DNA of 34,584 bases from DAOUBP01 sp034432655 (GTDB lineage Bacteria > Chloroflexota > Anaerolineae > CG2-30-64-16): the NCBI GenBank assembly GCA_034432655.1, contig DAOUBP010000145.1:1-34584 (forward strand), read 5' to 3'. Positions within the stretch are counted from its first letter, which is position 1; each line of letters opens with the position of its first letter. Both the position numbers and the translations under genes were made by a program. This document shows, piece after piece, positions 21,988 through 29,504 of this stretch. The notes under the pieces were generated by a model. It had not been told where the DNA came from, did no database searches, and was given only the letters and a program-made list of their open reading frames with translations.

Positions 21988-23001
21988 ATGATCGTCGTAA
22001 TGAAAGCCAGCGCCACCGCGGCACAGATCGAGACGGTGGTGCAACAAGTCGAGGCGTTAGGCTACCAGGCGCATCTTTCGCGCGGTACCGAACGCACCAT
22101 CATCGGGGTTGTGGGTGACGACCGGCCCATCCCCTCCCACCAGTTCGAACTGCTCCCGGGAGTCGAACAGGTGGTGCGCATCCTCCAGCCGTTCAAGCTG
22201 GCCAGCCGCGACTTCCATCCGGAGAACACCGTTTTCGACGTGCGCGGGGTCACCATCGGCGGCCCCAAGGTGGTCATCATCGCCGGGCCATGCTCGGTCG
22301 AAAGCAAAAGCCAGCTTCTGGAAACCGCCCACGCCGTGAAGGAAGCCGGGGCAGACATCCTGCGGGGCGGAGCGTTCAAGCCGCGCACCTCGCCGTACTC
22401 CTTCCAGGGGCTGGGCGAGGACGGCCTGGAGCTGCTGGCCGAGGCGCGCGAGGCCACCGGCCTGCCGATCATCACCGAGGTGATGTCGCCGGAGGCCGTG
22501 CCGCTGGTCGGCAAATACACCGACATTTACCAGATCGGCGCGCGCAACATGCAGAACTTCCCGCTTCTTACCGCGATCGGCAAGACCCGCATCCCGGCCT
22601 TTCTGAAGCGCAGCATGATGGGCACCGTGCAGGAGACCCTGATGGCGGCCGAGTACATCTTGAGCGGCGGCAACCGGCGCGTCATGATCTGCGAGCGCGG
22701 CATCCGCACCTTTGAGACCGCCACGCGCAACACGCTGGACATCAACGCCATCGCACTCTTTAAGCAGTGGACGCACCTGCCGATCTTCGCCGACCCATCC
22801 CATGCCACGGGTAAATGGGAACTGATCGGCCCCACTGCCAAAGCCTGCGTCGCGGCCGGCGCAGACGGCCTGATGATCGAGGTCCATCCCAATCCTGCCC
22901 AGGCGCTTTCGGACGGCGCACAATCGCTGAAGCCGGAGCGCTTTGCCGACCTGGTGCGCGAGCTACGCGTGCTGGCGCCGGCCGTGAGTCGGACGATGTA
23001 A
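21988..23001 (+). CDS. aroF: 3-deoxy-D-arabino-heptulosonate 7-phosphate synthase
   Basis: Condenses phosphoenolpyruvate and erythrose 4-phosphate, the entry step of the shikimate pathway. Residues 1-70 form the ferredoxin-like regulatory domain (MIVVMKASATAAQIETVV) of the type I-beta enzymes found in Thermotoga and Bacillus-like groups. The barrel has VVIIAGPCSVES, GGAFKPRTSPYSFQGLG, the metal/substrate segment ICERGIRTFE and DPSHATGKW. The 337-residue length is typical. AGGAGG precedes ATG 21988. Second gene of the operon; regulation by Tyr or Phe through the N-terminal domain is likely from the family. Confidence 0.95.
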   Translation: MIVVMKASATAAQIETVVQQVEALGYQAHLSRGTERTIIGVVGDDRPIPSHQFELLPGVEQVVRILQPFKLASRDFHPENTVFDVRGVTIGGPKVVIIAGPCSVESKSQLLETAHAVKEAGADILRGGAFKPRTSPYSFQGLGEDGLELLAEAREATGLPIITEVMSPEAVPLVGKYTDIYQIGARNMQNFPLLTAIGKTRIPAFLKRSMMGTVQETLMAAEYILSGGNRRVMICERGIRTFETATRNTLDINAIALFKQWTHLPIFADPSHATGKWELIGPTAKACVAAGADGLMIEVHPNPAQALSDGAQSLKPERFADLVRELRVLAPAVSRTM

Positions 23002-23002
23002 G

Positions 23003-23090
23003 CAGTAGCTGGAAGCTGGATAAACTGGAAGCTGGAAGCCGGGTACGGGGCACAGGAAGCTGGATGCTGGAGGCCTCCAGCACCCAGCCA
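23003..23090. repeat. GCTGGAA tandem repeat between aroF and tyrA
   Basis: GCTGGAAGCTGGATAAACTGG-type units cover 23007-23040 and 23056-23070, followed by the perfect palindrome GCTGGAGGCCTCCAGC at 23066-23081. It occupies the whole aroF-tyrA spacer; no gene seen in 23002-23113. Confidence 0.75.
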
Positions 23091-23113
23091 TCGGCGCCAG
23101 GAGTCAAACAACA

Positions 23114-23977
23114 ATGACATCACAGACCACGATTTCGATCATCGGCCTGGGGCTGATGGGGGGGTCGCTGGCTCTGGCGCTGCGCGCGGCCGAGGGCGAC
23201 CTGGGACAGCTGCGCCTCGTCGGTGTCAGCCGCCACCAGGCCACCCTGGATGCAGCCCGGGCCGCCGGTGCCCTGGATCGCGGCACGACCGACCTGGCCG
23301 ACGGCGTGGCTGAGGCGGAGGTCATTGTGCTGGCCACCCCGGTGCGTACCATCCTGCGCCTGATCCCGGAGGTGGGGCGCCATGCCCGGGCCGGCGCCCT
23401 GGTGCTGGACCTGGGCAGCACCAAGGCTGCAATCTGCGACACGCTGGCCGGTCTGCCGGCAGGTCTACAGCCGATCGGCGGCCATCCCATGTGCGGCAAG
23501 GAGGTGGGCGGGTTCGCAGCTGCCGAGGCCGATCTCTATCGAGGCAAGGTCTTCGTGCTTTGTACGTTGCCGCGCACGTCCCAGGAGGCCTACGACCGGG
23601 CCGTTGCGCTGGTGACCGCTATCGGCGCCCGGCCGGTGCTCGCCGACCCGGTGGCACACGACCGCGCCGCGGCCGCCATCAGCCACCTGCCCTATGCCGC
23701 GGCTGCGGCGCTGGTCAACGCGGTGACGGGGGCCGATGACCCTTTGGCCCGGCTGCTGGCCGCGTCCGGCTTCCGCGACACCACCCGGCTGGCCGCCAGC
23801 GATGTGGATATGATGCTCGACATCCTGCTGACCAACCGGGCCGCCGTGTCAGACTGGCTGGCCGCCTTTCAAACGCAGCTTAACGATTTGAGAGAGATGT
23901 TGTTGGCCGGCGACGAGGCCGCTTTACGCGCGCGACTGGCTGCTGCCCAGGCAGGCCGCGCCAGGTGGCGGTTGTAG
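23114..23977 (+). CDS. tyrA: prephenate dehydrogenase
   Basis: Oxidatively decarboxylates prephenate to 4-hydroxyphenylpyruvate, the Tyr branch. It has 287 residues. The N-terminal Rossmann motif is IIGLGLMGGSLALAL, followed by VLDLGSTKAAI, GGHPMCGKEVGGF with the catalytic His, and DPVAHDRAAAAISHLPYAAAAALVN of the helical dimerisation domain. No C-terminal ACT domain is present, so it is the short form. ATG 23114 has CAGGAG about 10 nt upstream. Third gene of the operon. It could accept arogenate instead; cofactor NAD versus NADP cannot be settled by eye. Confidence 0.94.
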   Translation: MTSQTTISIIGLGLMGGSLALALRAAEGDLGQLRLVGVSRHQATLDAARAAGALDRGTTDLADGVAEAEVIVLATPVRTILRLIPEVGRHARAGALVLDLGSTKAAICDTLAGLPAGLQPIGGHPMCGKEVGGFAAAEADLYRGKVFVLCTLPRTSQEAYDRAVALVTAIGARPVLADPVAHDRAAAAISHLPYAAAAALVNAVTGADDPLARLLAASGFRDTTRLAASDVDMMLDILLTNRAAVSDWLAAFQTQLNDLREMLLAGDEAALRARLAAAQAGRARWRL

Positions 23978-23979
23978 AG

Positions 23980-24045
23980 ATTGCGTATTGCGTACTGCGT
24001 ACTGCGTACTGCGTATTGCGTATTGCGTGAGTCGCTGATTCGTTG
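23980..24045. repeat. heptamer array between tyrA and aroA
   Basis: About seven heptamers GCGTATT/GCGTACT from 23982 to 24029, followed by a GCTGATTCG unit. It fills the spacer up to the aroA ribosome site GAGGT. Confidence 0.85.
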
Positions 24046-24057
24046 CTTCGAGGTCTT

Positions 24058-25548
24058 ATGTCGAACCTGATCATCCGACCATCCGGCCCGTTACAGGGCA
24101 CCGTCTCCGTGCCGGGCGACAAATCCATCACCCACCGGGCCATTATCCTGGCGTCATTGGCCGACGGTGAAACCCGTATCCGCGGTTGGGTGCCGGCTGA
24201 GGTGTGCCTGGCCACTTTACGCTGCATGCAAGCCTTGGGCGTCGAGATTCAGGAAGCACCACGCCTCCTGGAAGACGAACATCGCAGCCTGGAGCCGCAG
24301 GCCCCCTTTGGGCTGCAGGAGAGCTTACCGGGGCGAGCCCCGATGTCCGGGTTTTCAGAGCAGTTCGGTTCTTCCAGGAGCGAGTTATGCATCCGCGGCC
24401 ACGGCCTGCACAGCCTGCAAGAGCCGGCTGACGTCCTGCACTGCGCCGGCTCCGGCACCACCATCCGGCTGCTGGCAGGGCTGCTGGCCGGCCAGCCGTT
24501 CACCAGCGTGCTCACGGGCACCGAGCCGCTGCGCCGCCGGCCCATGGGCCGTGTGGCCGAGCCGCTGCGGCTGATGGGCGCGACCGTCCTGGGCCGGGAT
24601 GGCGGCCGGCTGCCCCCCCTGGCAATTCACGGGGGCAACCTGCGAGGCATTGACTACCGGCTGCCGGTGGCCAGCGCCCAGGTCAAGTCGGCGCTGTTGC
24701 TGGCGGGGCTTTTCGCCGCAGGTGAAACGCTCGTGCACGAGCCGGGCCCTTCGCGCGATCACACGGAACGCATGCTGGCACAATTTGAGGTGGAGGTTAA
24801 GGCTGAGGTTGAGGGGCGCGGGGCTGTCGTCCGCCTGCCCGGCGGACAACGGCTCGTCGGCAACAAGACGCTGACCATCCCGGGCGACTTCTCGTCGGCT
24901 GCCTTCCCCCTGGTGGCCGCAGCTATCGTGCCCGGCTCCGCGGTGCGCCTGACCGGTGTGGGCGTCAACCCCACGCGCACAGGGCTGTACGACCTGTTGC
25001 AAATGATGGGAGCAGAGATAAGGATGGGAGGTGCGGAGGCGCAGAGACACGATGCGGATGTGCCCGCGTCTGCCCGCCCCCGTGCCGCCACGCCCGGTAA
25101 CGGTGAACCGATCGCCGATCTCTTCATCCGCTACAGCCCCCTGCGCGCTACCGAGGCAGCCGGTGACCTGATCGTGCGGGCGATTGACGAATTCCCGATC
25201 TTCGCAGTGGCCGCAACCCAGGCCGAGGGGATCACCGTGGTGCGAGAGGCCGAAGAGTTGCGCGTCAAAGAATCGGACCGCATCGCCACGATGACCGCGG
25301 AGCTGCGCAAGCTGGGCGCCGACATCACCGAGTTGAAGGATGGCATGATCGTGCGCGGCCCTACCCGGTTACGCGGGGCTGTGGTAGAATGTCATCGCGA
25401 TCATCGCCTGGCTATGGCGCTGGCAGTCGCCGGCCTGGTCGCCGATGGCGAAACGCTGGTGCGCGGAGCCGAAGCGATCGCCGACTCGTTCCCGGGCTTC
25501 GTGGAGACGATGCGGGCGCTGGGAGCGGATGTCAGGATCAGCGAATGA
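24058..25548 (+). CDS. aroA: EPSP synthase (3-phosphoshikimate 1-carboxyvinyltransferase)
   Basis: Transfers enolpyruvyl from phosphoenolpyruvate to shikimate 3-phosphate. ATG 24058 follows GAGGT by about 6 nt, giving MSNLIIRPSGPLQGTVSVPGDKSITHRAI, the conserved N-terminus. Further motifs are GSGTTIRLLAGLLAGQPF, RRRPMGRVAEPLRLMGA, YRLPVASAQVKSALLLAGL, PGDFSSAAFPLVAAA and the C-terminal RVKESDRIATMTAELRKLGAD. At 496 residues it is about 65 longer than usual; the excess is in two inserts (24253-24387 and about 25020-25108). The TGA stop lies inside a CGAATGAG repeat. Catalytic segments are intact, so it is judged functional. Confidence 0.95.
   Translation: MSNLIIRPSGPLQGTVSVPGDKSITHRAIILASLADGETRIRGWVPAEVCLATLRCMQALGVEIQEAPRLLEDEHRSLEPQAPFGLQESLPGRAPMSGFSEQFGSSRSELCIRGHGLHSLQEPADVLHCAGSGTTIRLLAGLLAGQPFTSVLTGTEPLRRRPMGRVAEPLRLMGATVLGRDGGRLPPLAIHGGNLRGIDYRLPVASAQVKSALLLAGLFAAGETLVHEPGPSRDHTERMLAQFEVEVKAEVEGRGAVVRLPGGQRLVGNKTLTIPGDFSSAAFPLVAAAIVPGSAVRLTGVGVNPTRTGLYDLLQMMGAEIRMGGAEAQRHDADVPASARPRAATPGNGEPIADLFIRYSPLRATEAAGDLIVRAIDEFPIFAVAATQAEGITVVREAEELRVKESDRIATMTAELRKLGADITELKDGMIVRGPTRLRGAVVECHRDHRLAMALAVAGLVADGETLVRGAEAIADSFPGFVETMRALGADVRISE
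24253..24387 (+). other. in-frame insert 1 of aroA
   Basis: About 45 codons between ALGVEI and RGHGLHSLQEPADVLHCAGSGTT, where other EPSP synthases have a short turn. It contains the hairpin CGGGGCGAGCCCCG (about 24329-24342) and a GCAGGCCCCCTTTGGGCTGC inverted repeat. Probably repeat-derived, but I do not recognise a family. Confidence 0.55.
25020..25108 (+). other. in-frame insert 2 of aroA
   Basis: About 26 codons (GGAEAQRHDADVPAS onward) between MGAEI and GEPIADLF. The GGAGGCGCAGAGACACGATG part resembles the GGAGACAC units inserted in ileS. The reading frame is preserved. Confidence 0.5.
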
Positions 25549-25880
25549 GCGAATGAGCGAATCAACGAATGGCGAATCAGCGAATGAGCGAATCAACGAA
25601 TGGCGAATCAGCGAATGAGCGAATCAGCGAATCAACGAATGGCGAATCGGCGAATGGCGAATCAGCGAATCAGCGAATCAGCGAATCAACGAATCAACGA
25701 ATGGCGAATCGGCGAATGAACGAATCGGCGAATCAACGAATGGCGAATCAGCGAATGAACGAATCGGCGAATGGCTGACCAACGAATCATGCAATACGGA
25801 GTACGCAGTACGCAATACGGAGTACGCAGTACGCAATACGCAGTACGCAGTCCGCAATACGCAGTACGCAGCACGCTCGG
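25537..25880. repeat. large mixed repeat array between aroA and aroE
   Basis: From the last aroA codons to about 25788 lie some 30 units CGAATGAG/CGAATCAA/CGAATGG/CGAATCAG (7-8 bp). From 25791 to about 25873 they give way to about eleven heptamers CAATACG/GAGTACG/CAGTACG. The first part contains the aroA stop codon; the second is translated as the N-terminus of AroE. There is no promoter or ribosome site that I can see. Confidence 0.9.
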
Positions 25881-26889
25881 CGGTTCCACGCGCCTCGTCG
25901 GCCTGATCGGCTGGCCGGTGAGCCACAGCCTCAGCCCCCGGTTGCATAACGCGGCGTATGCCGCGCTGGGGCTGGACTGGGTCTACGTGCCGCTGTCAAC
26001 GCGGCCGGACCGGCTGCGGGACGCGCTCCGAGGGCTGGTTGCCCTGGGCTTTGCCGGCGCGAACGTGACCGTGCCGCACAAGGAAGCGGTGGTGCCGTTT
26101 CTGGACGAGCTGAGCCCACTGGCGCGCGTGCTCGGCGCGGTGAACACTATCGTCGTGCGGGAGGACGGCTCGCTGTTCGGCGACAGCACCGACGGCGCGG
26201 GGTTCATGGCTGACCTGGCGGCACATGTTCCTTTCTTCCACTGCAGGCCATCCCCCTCCGCCCGGCCCGGCCCGGCGTCCGGCCCAGCGGCCGCCAACAG
26301 CTCCCATCCTTCGACTGCGCTGTGCTCCGCTGGGGAGGCTGGCTCGCTCTCAGGGCAGCAACAAGGACAAACGGACGCGTCCGACACGTTGCGTCCGCGC
26401 GGCTCCTTGCGTGTCCTGTTGCTCGGCGCAGGCGGCGCAGCGCGCGCGATCGCGTACGCTTTGCTGGCAGCCGGCGCGGCGGTGGCTGTGGTGAACCGGA
26501 CGCCGGAGCGCGGGGAAAAGCTGTGCCGGTCGCTGGCCGACGCCCTGCCCGCTGCGGCAGACAGGATCAGTGCCCACCCCTGGCCGGCCGGGCTGAAGAC
26601 TCTGGCCGCAGAGGCTGACCTGATCGTCAACGCTACCAGCCTGGGCCTGCGCGAGGGCGACCCTGTGCCGTGGGACGTGACGGTCCCGTTTCGGCCCGGA
26701 CAGGCGGTTTATGATACGATTTACAACCGTCCCACGGAGCTGTTGGCGCTGGCGCAAGCACAGGGGGCCCGGGCGATCAATGGCCTGGGCATGCTGATCG
26801 AACAGGCAGCGCGTTCGGCCGCGCTGTGGACAGGCTACGACGCCAACCTGTTTTCCGAGATTATGAGAAAGGAACTGCTGGCTTCATGA
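25771..26889 (+). CDS. aroE: shikimate dehydrogenase with repeat-encoded N-terminus
   Basis: Reduces 3-dehydroshikimate to shikimate with NADPH. The family N-terminus LVGLIGWPVSHSLSPRLHN begins only at residue 42. NVTVPHKEAV holds the catalytic Lys104, GDSTDGAGF the Asp, and LLLGAGGAARAIAYAL the nucleotide-binding loop. The only in-frame starts before residue 42 are ATG 25771 and ATG 25789, both in the repeat array, and neither has a ribosome site. So about 35-41 residues (YGVRSTQYAVRS-like) must be translated repeat unless a non-standard start is used. Residues 153-211 form a second extra segment between the two domains. With 372 residues it is about 90 longer than normal. It overlaps tyrS by 4 nt. 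Confidence 0.9.
   Translation: MADQRIMQYGVRSTQYGVRSTQYAVRSPQYAVRSTLGGSTRLVGLIGWPVSHSLSPRLHNAAYAALGLDWVYVPLSTRPDRLRDALRGLVALGFAGANVTVPHKEAVVPFLDELSPLARVLGAVNTIVVREDGSLFGDSTDGAGFMADLAAHVPFFHCRPSPSARPGPASGPAAANSSHPSTALCSAGEAGSLSGQQQGQTDASDTLRPRGSLRVLLLGAGGAARAIAYALLAAGAAVAVVNRTPERGEKLCRSLADALPAAADRISAHPWPAGLKTLAAEADLIVNATSLGLREGDPVPWDVTVPFRPGQAVYDTIYNRPTELLALAQAQGARAINGLGMLIEQAARSAALWTGYDANLFSEIMRKELLAS
26227..26403 (+). other. interdomain insert of aroE
   Basis: About 59 codons, rich in Pro, Ser, Ala and Gln, between DGAGFMADLAAH and LRVLLLGAGG, where relatives have about 10 residues. The segment TCCTTCGACTGCGCTGTGCTCCG resembles the TTCGACTGCGCTCAGG-type dispersed repeats of environmental genomes. 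Derivation from a repeat is inferred. Confidence 0.55.
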
Positions 26890-28163
26890 CCAATGTATTC
26901 GAGGAATTCCGCTGGCGGGGACTGATCTACGACTACACCGAGGGGCTGCCCGAGGTGCTGGCCCGCGACAAAGTGACCGTCTACATCGGGTTCGATCCCA
27001 CCTCCGACAGCCTGCAGGTGGGCAACCTGCTGGCCTTGATGGGGCTGGCACGCATGCAGCGCGCCGGCCATACCCCCATCGCCGTCGCCGGCGGCGGCAC
27101 GGGCCTGATCGGCGACCCCAGCGGCAAAGCGCAAGAACGGCCGCTGCAAGATGCCGAAAGGATCGCTGCCAACGTAGAGGCGATCCGGGCGCAGCTGGCG
27201 CGCTTCCTGGACTTTGACGTGCAAAGCAACCCGGCGCGCATCGTCAATAACGCGGAGTGGCTCACCACCATCTCCATGATGGAATTCCTGCGCGAGGTGG
27301 GCAAGCACTTCACGGTCAACTACATGATCACCAAGGACTCGGTGCGGACACGGCTGGAACGTCAGGAGGGCATCTCCTACACCGAGTTCAGCTACATGCT
27401 GCTGCAGGCCTACGATTTCCTGCAGCTCTACGACCGGTACGGGTGCACTGTGCAGGCCGGCGGCAGCGACCAGTGGGGCAATATCACGGCCGGGGTCGAG
27501 CTGATCCGCCGCGTGCGGGGCGCGCGCGCCTACGGCCTGGTCTATCCTCTGGTCACCACGCCGGACGGCTCCAAGCTGGGGAAGACCGAGCAGGGCACCA
27601 TCTGGCTGGACGCTCGCAAGACATCGCCCTACCGCTTCTACCAGTTCTGGCTGAACCAGCCCGACGCCGAGGCGGTGCGCTACCTGCGGTATTTCACCTG
27701 GCTGAATGCCGAGGAGGTCGCAGCATTGGAGGCAACAACACAGGAACAGCCGGAGCGCCGGGAGGCCCAGCGGACCCTGGCTCGCGAGCTGACCCGGATG
27801 GTGCACGGCGAACAGGCGCTGGCCGACGCAGAAAAGGCAGCGCAAGTGCTCTTCGGCGGCACTATCGAAGGCCTCTCTGCTGCAGACATCGAGGACATCT
27901 TCGCGGATGTGCCGTCCAGCGCGCTGCCTAGAACCGCGTTCGAGGGCACGGGTAAGTTGTTGATTGACCTGCTGGTCGAGATCGGTGCGGCAAAGTCCAA
28001 AAGCGATGCGCGGCGCCTGATCAGCTCGGGCGGTGTCTACGTTAACAACGTGCGGGCCACTGACCCGCTGGGTACCGTGTCTCTGGCTCAGGTTATCGAG
28101 GGCCGCTTCGTAGTTTTGCGAACCGGCAAGAAGCAGTACCACCTGGTACAGGTGTTGGGGTGA
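26886..28163 (+). CDS. tyrS: tyrosyl-tRNA synthetase
   Basis: Charges tRNA(Tyr). The ATG at 26886 overlaps the aroE stop (ATGA), giving 425 residues, the usual size. Motifs are VYIGFDPTSDSLQVGNLLALMGLARMQRAGH, GGGTGLIGDPSGK, QAGGSDQWGNITAG and the KMSKS-like KLGKTEQG, then a C-terminal S4 domain (SDARRLISSGGVYVNNVR). The HIGH-motif place reads QVGN: HxGN is a known natural variant of TyrRS, but Gln for the first His is less usual. Its location in the aromatic operon links tRNA charging with Tyr supply. Confidence 0.95.
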   Translation: MTNVFEEFRWRGLIYDYTEGLPEVLARDKVTVYIGFDPTSDSLQVGNLLALMGLARMQRAGHTPIAVAGGGTGLIGDPSGKAQERPLQDAERIAANVEAIRAQLARFLDFDVQSNPARIVNNAEWLTTISMMEFLREVGKHFTVNYMITKDSVRTRLERQEGISYTEFSYMLLQAYDFLQLYDRYGCTVQAGGSDQWGNITAGVELIRRVRGARAYGLVYPLVTTPDGSKLGKTEQGTIWLDARKTSPYRFYQFWLNQPDAEAVRYLRYFTWLNAEEVAALEATTQEQPERREAQRTLARELTRMVHGEQALADAEKAAQVLFGGTIEGLSAADIEDIFADVPSSALPRTAFEGTGKLLIDLLVEIGAAKSKSDARRLISSGGVYVNNVRATDPLGTVSLAQVIEGRFVVLRTGKKQYHLVQVLG

Positions 28164-28197
28164 CAGTGCTTTCTAGCTTTGGAGGAGTAGAAGAGGT

Positions 28198-28248
28198 ATG
28201 TCGTCGTGCCAGGCAAGAGGTCTTAACCAGATAACATCACTCAGATGA
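28198..28248 (+). CDS. possible 16-codon ORF coupled to aroC
   Basis: ATG 28198 is preceded by the strong purine-rich GGAGGAGTAGAAGAGG (28181-28196), whereas aroC itself has no good ribosome site. The frame has 16 codons (MSSCQARGLNQITSLR) and its TGA (28246-28248) overlaps the aroC starts as ATGATG. Most likely it carries ribosomes to aroC by translational coupling. No conserved product is implied. Confidence 0.45.
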   Translation: MSSCQARGLNQITSLR

Positions 28249-29504
28249 TGAACTCTCTGCGCTTCTTCACTGCGGGCGAAAGCCACGGGCCCAAGCTCAC
28301 CGCCATCCTGGAAGGGATGGTGGCGGGCCTGCCGCTGGCGTCCGCAACCATCAATCAGGAACTGGCCCGCCGCCAGACCGCCTTCGGCTCGGGCGGTCGC
28401 ATGAAAATCGAGCGCGATACCGTGCGCATCACGGCCGGGGTGATGGCCGGCCACACCACCGGTGGCCCCATCGCCCTGGAGGTGAGCAATCTGGACTACA
28501 AGTCGTGGGCCGACCGGGAGGTGCCGCCCATGACTATCCCGCGGCCCGGCCACGCCGACCTGGCTGCGGCGATCAAATACGGCTATCGTGACCTGAGATT
28601 GGGCCTGGAACGGGCCAGCGCGCGCGAGACGACCATGCGCGTGGCGGTAGGCGCCATTTGCAAGGCCTACCTGGCCCAGTTCGGCATCACCATCGGCGGC
28701 TACGTGACAGGCATCGGCGATGTAGACGCCCACATCCCCGCCGAGACGCCCTATCCAGAGCGCTTCGCGGCCGCCGAGGCGGACGATGTGCGCTGTCCTG
28801 ATCCAGATGCCGCCAAAGCGATGCATCAGACGATCTGGGAGGCGATGCAGGCCAGAGACACCCTGGGCGGCGTGTTCGAAATCGTCGCCCTGGGGGTGCC
28901 GGCCGGCCTGGGCAGCCACGTCCATTTCGATCGCAAGCTGGATGCCCGCCTTGCCGCCGCGTTGGTTTCGATCCCGGCCATCAAGGGCGTCGAGATCGGG
29001 CCGGCGTTTGACAATGCCCGCCGGCGCGGCACGCAGGTGCACGATGAGATTGTGCTTTCGCCGCCAACCACCTCGCCGCCGGCCCCTCTTTTGCCAGAAG
29101 AGGGTAGTGAAACGCCTCCTTCCTTGCCGGGGCAAGGGGCTGGGGTATTAGGCCGCGCCACCAACCGCGCGGGCGGCCTGGAGGGCGGCATCACCACCGG
29201 CGAGCCCATCGTCCTGCGCGCGGCCATGAAGCCGATCAGCACCACGCTCACCCCCCTGATGTCGGTGGACCTGGCCACCGGCCAGCCGGCCCCCACCCGC
29301 TACGAACGGTCCGATTTCTGTGCCGTGCCGCGCGCGGTGGTCGTGGGCGAGGCCATGGTCGCCTGGGTGCTGGCCGATGAGCTGATCCGCAAGCTGGGCG
29401 GCGATTCCCTGGCCGAACAGCTCCCCCGTTTCGCAGCCCTGCGCCGCAGCCGGCTGGAAGACCTGCTGATGGACAACGTGCCATGGCGGTTCGGGTATGA
29501 ATAA
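28245..29504 (+). CDS. aroC: chorismate synthase
   Basis: FMN-dependent elimination of phosphate from EPSP to give chorismate. Motifs: LRFFTAGESHGPKLTAILEGMVAGLPL at the N-terminus, RPGHADLAAAIKYGYRDLRLGLERASARETTMRVAVGAI (binding site with the conserved His and Arg), and TNRAGGLEGGITTGEPIVLRAAMKPI. Start is ATG 28245 or 28248. The protein has 419 residues; about 33 extra codons (29058-29156) lie before TNRAGG. It overlaps the aroK-aroB start by 8 nt, so the two are coupled. Confidence 0.95.
   Translation: MMNSLRFFTAGESHGPKLTAILEGMVAGLPLASATINQELARRQTAFGSGGRMKIERDTVRITAGVMAGHTTGGPIALEVSNLDYKSWADREVPPMTIPRPGHADLAAAIKYGYRDLRLGLERASARETTMRVAVGAICKAYLAQFGITIGGYVTGIGDVDAHIPAETPYPERFAAAEADDVRCPDPDAAKAMHQTIWEAMQARDTLGGVFEIVALGVPAGLGSHVHFDRKLDARLAAALVSIPAIKGVEIGPAFDNARRRGTQVHDEIVLSPPTTSPPAPLLPEEGSETPPSLPGQGAGVLGRATNRAGGLEGGITTGEPIVLRAAMKPISTTLTPLMSVDLATGQPAPTRYERSDFCAVPRAVVVGEAMVAWVLADELIRKLGGDSLAEQLPRFAALRRSRLEDLLMDNVPWRFGYE
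29058..29156 (+). other. in-frame insert of aroC
   Basis: About 33 codons between HDEIVL and ATNRAGG, with PPAPLLPEEGSETPPSLPGQ. It contains the hairpins CCCTCTTTTGCCAGAAGAGGG (29083-29103) and CCTTGCCGGGGCAAGG (29122-29137). Peptides of the PPAPLL...PSLPGKGAGG type are, from memory, a recurring translated repeat of environmental genomes. Chorismate synthases normally have a short loop here. Confidence 0.6.

Noticed and set aside
24783..24820. GAGGTTGAGG-like repeat in aroA
   Set aside because: Encodes VEVKAEVEG at a place where EPSP synthases normally have similar residues and length, so no insertion is evident.
25569..25778. 69-residue open frame in the aroA-aroE spacer
   Set aside because: It is only translation of CGAAT repeats, with no ribosome site and no independent coding signal.
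25541..25880. CRISPR array candidate
   Set aside because: Units are 7-8 bp and contiguous, without 30-40 bp unique spacers; no cas genes. It is a short tandem repeat.
26835..28142. 435-residue minus-strand frame opposite tyrS
   Set aside because: Shadow frame; the plus strand has all TyrRS motifs.
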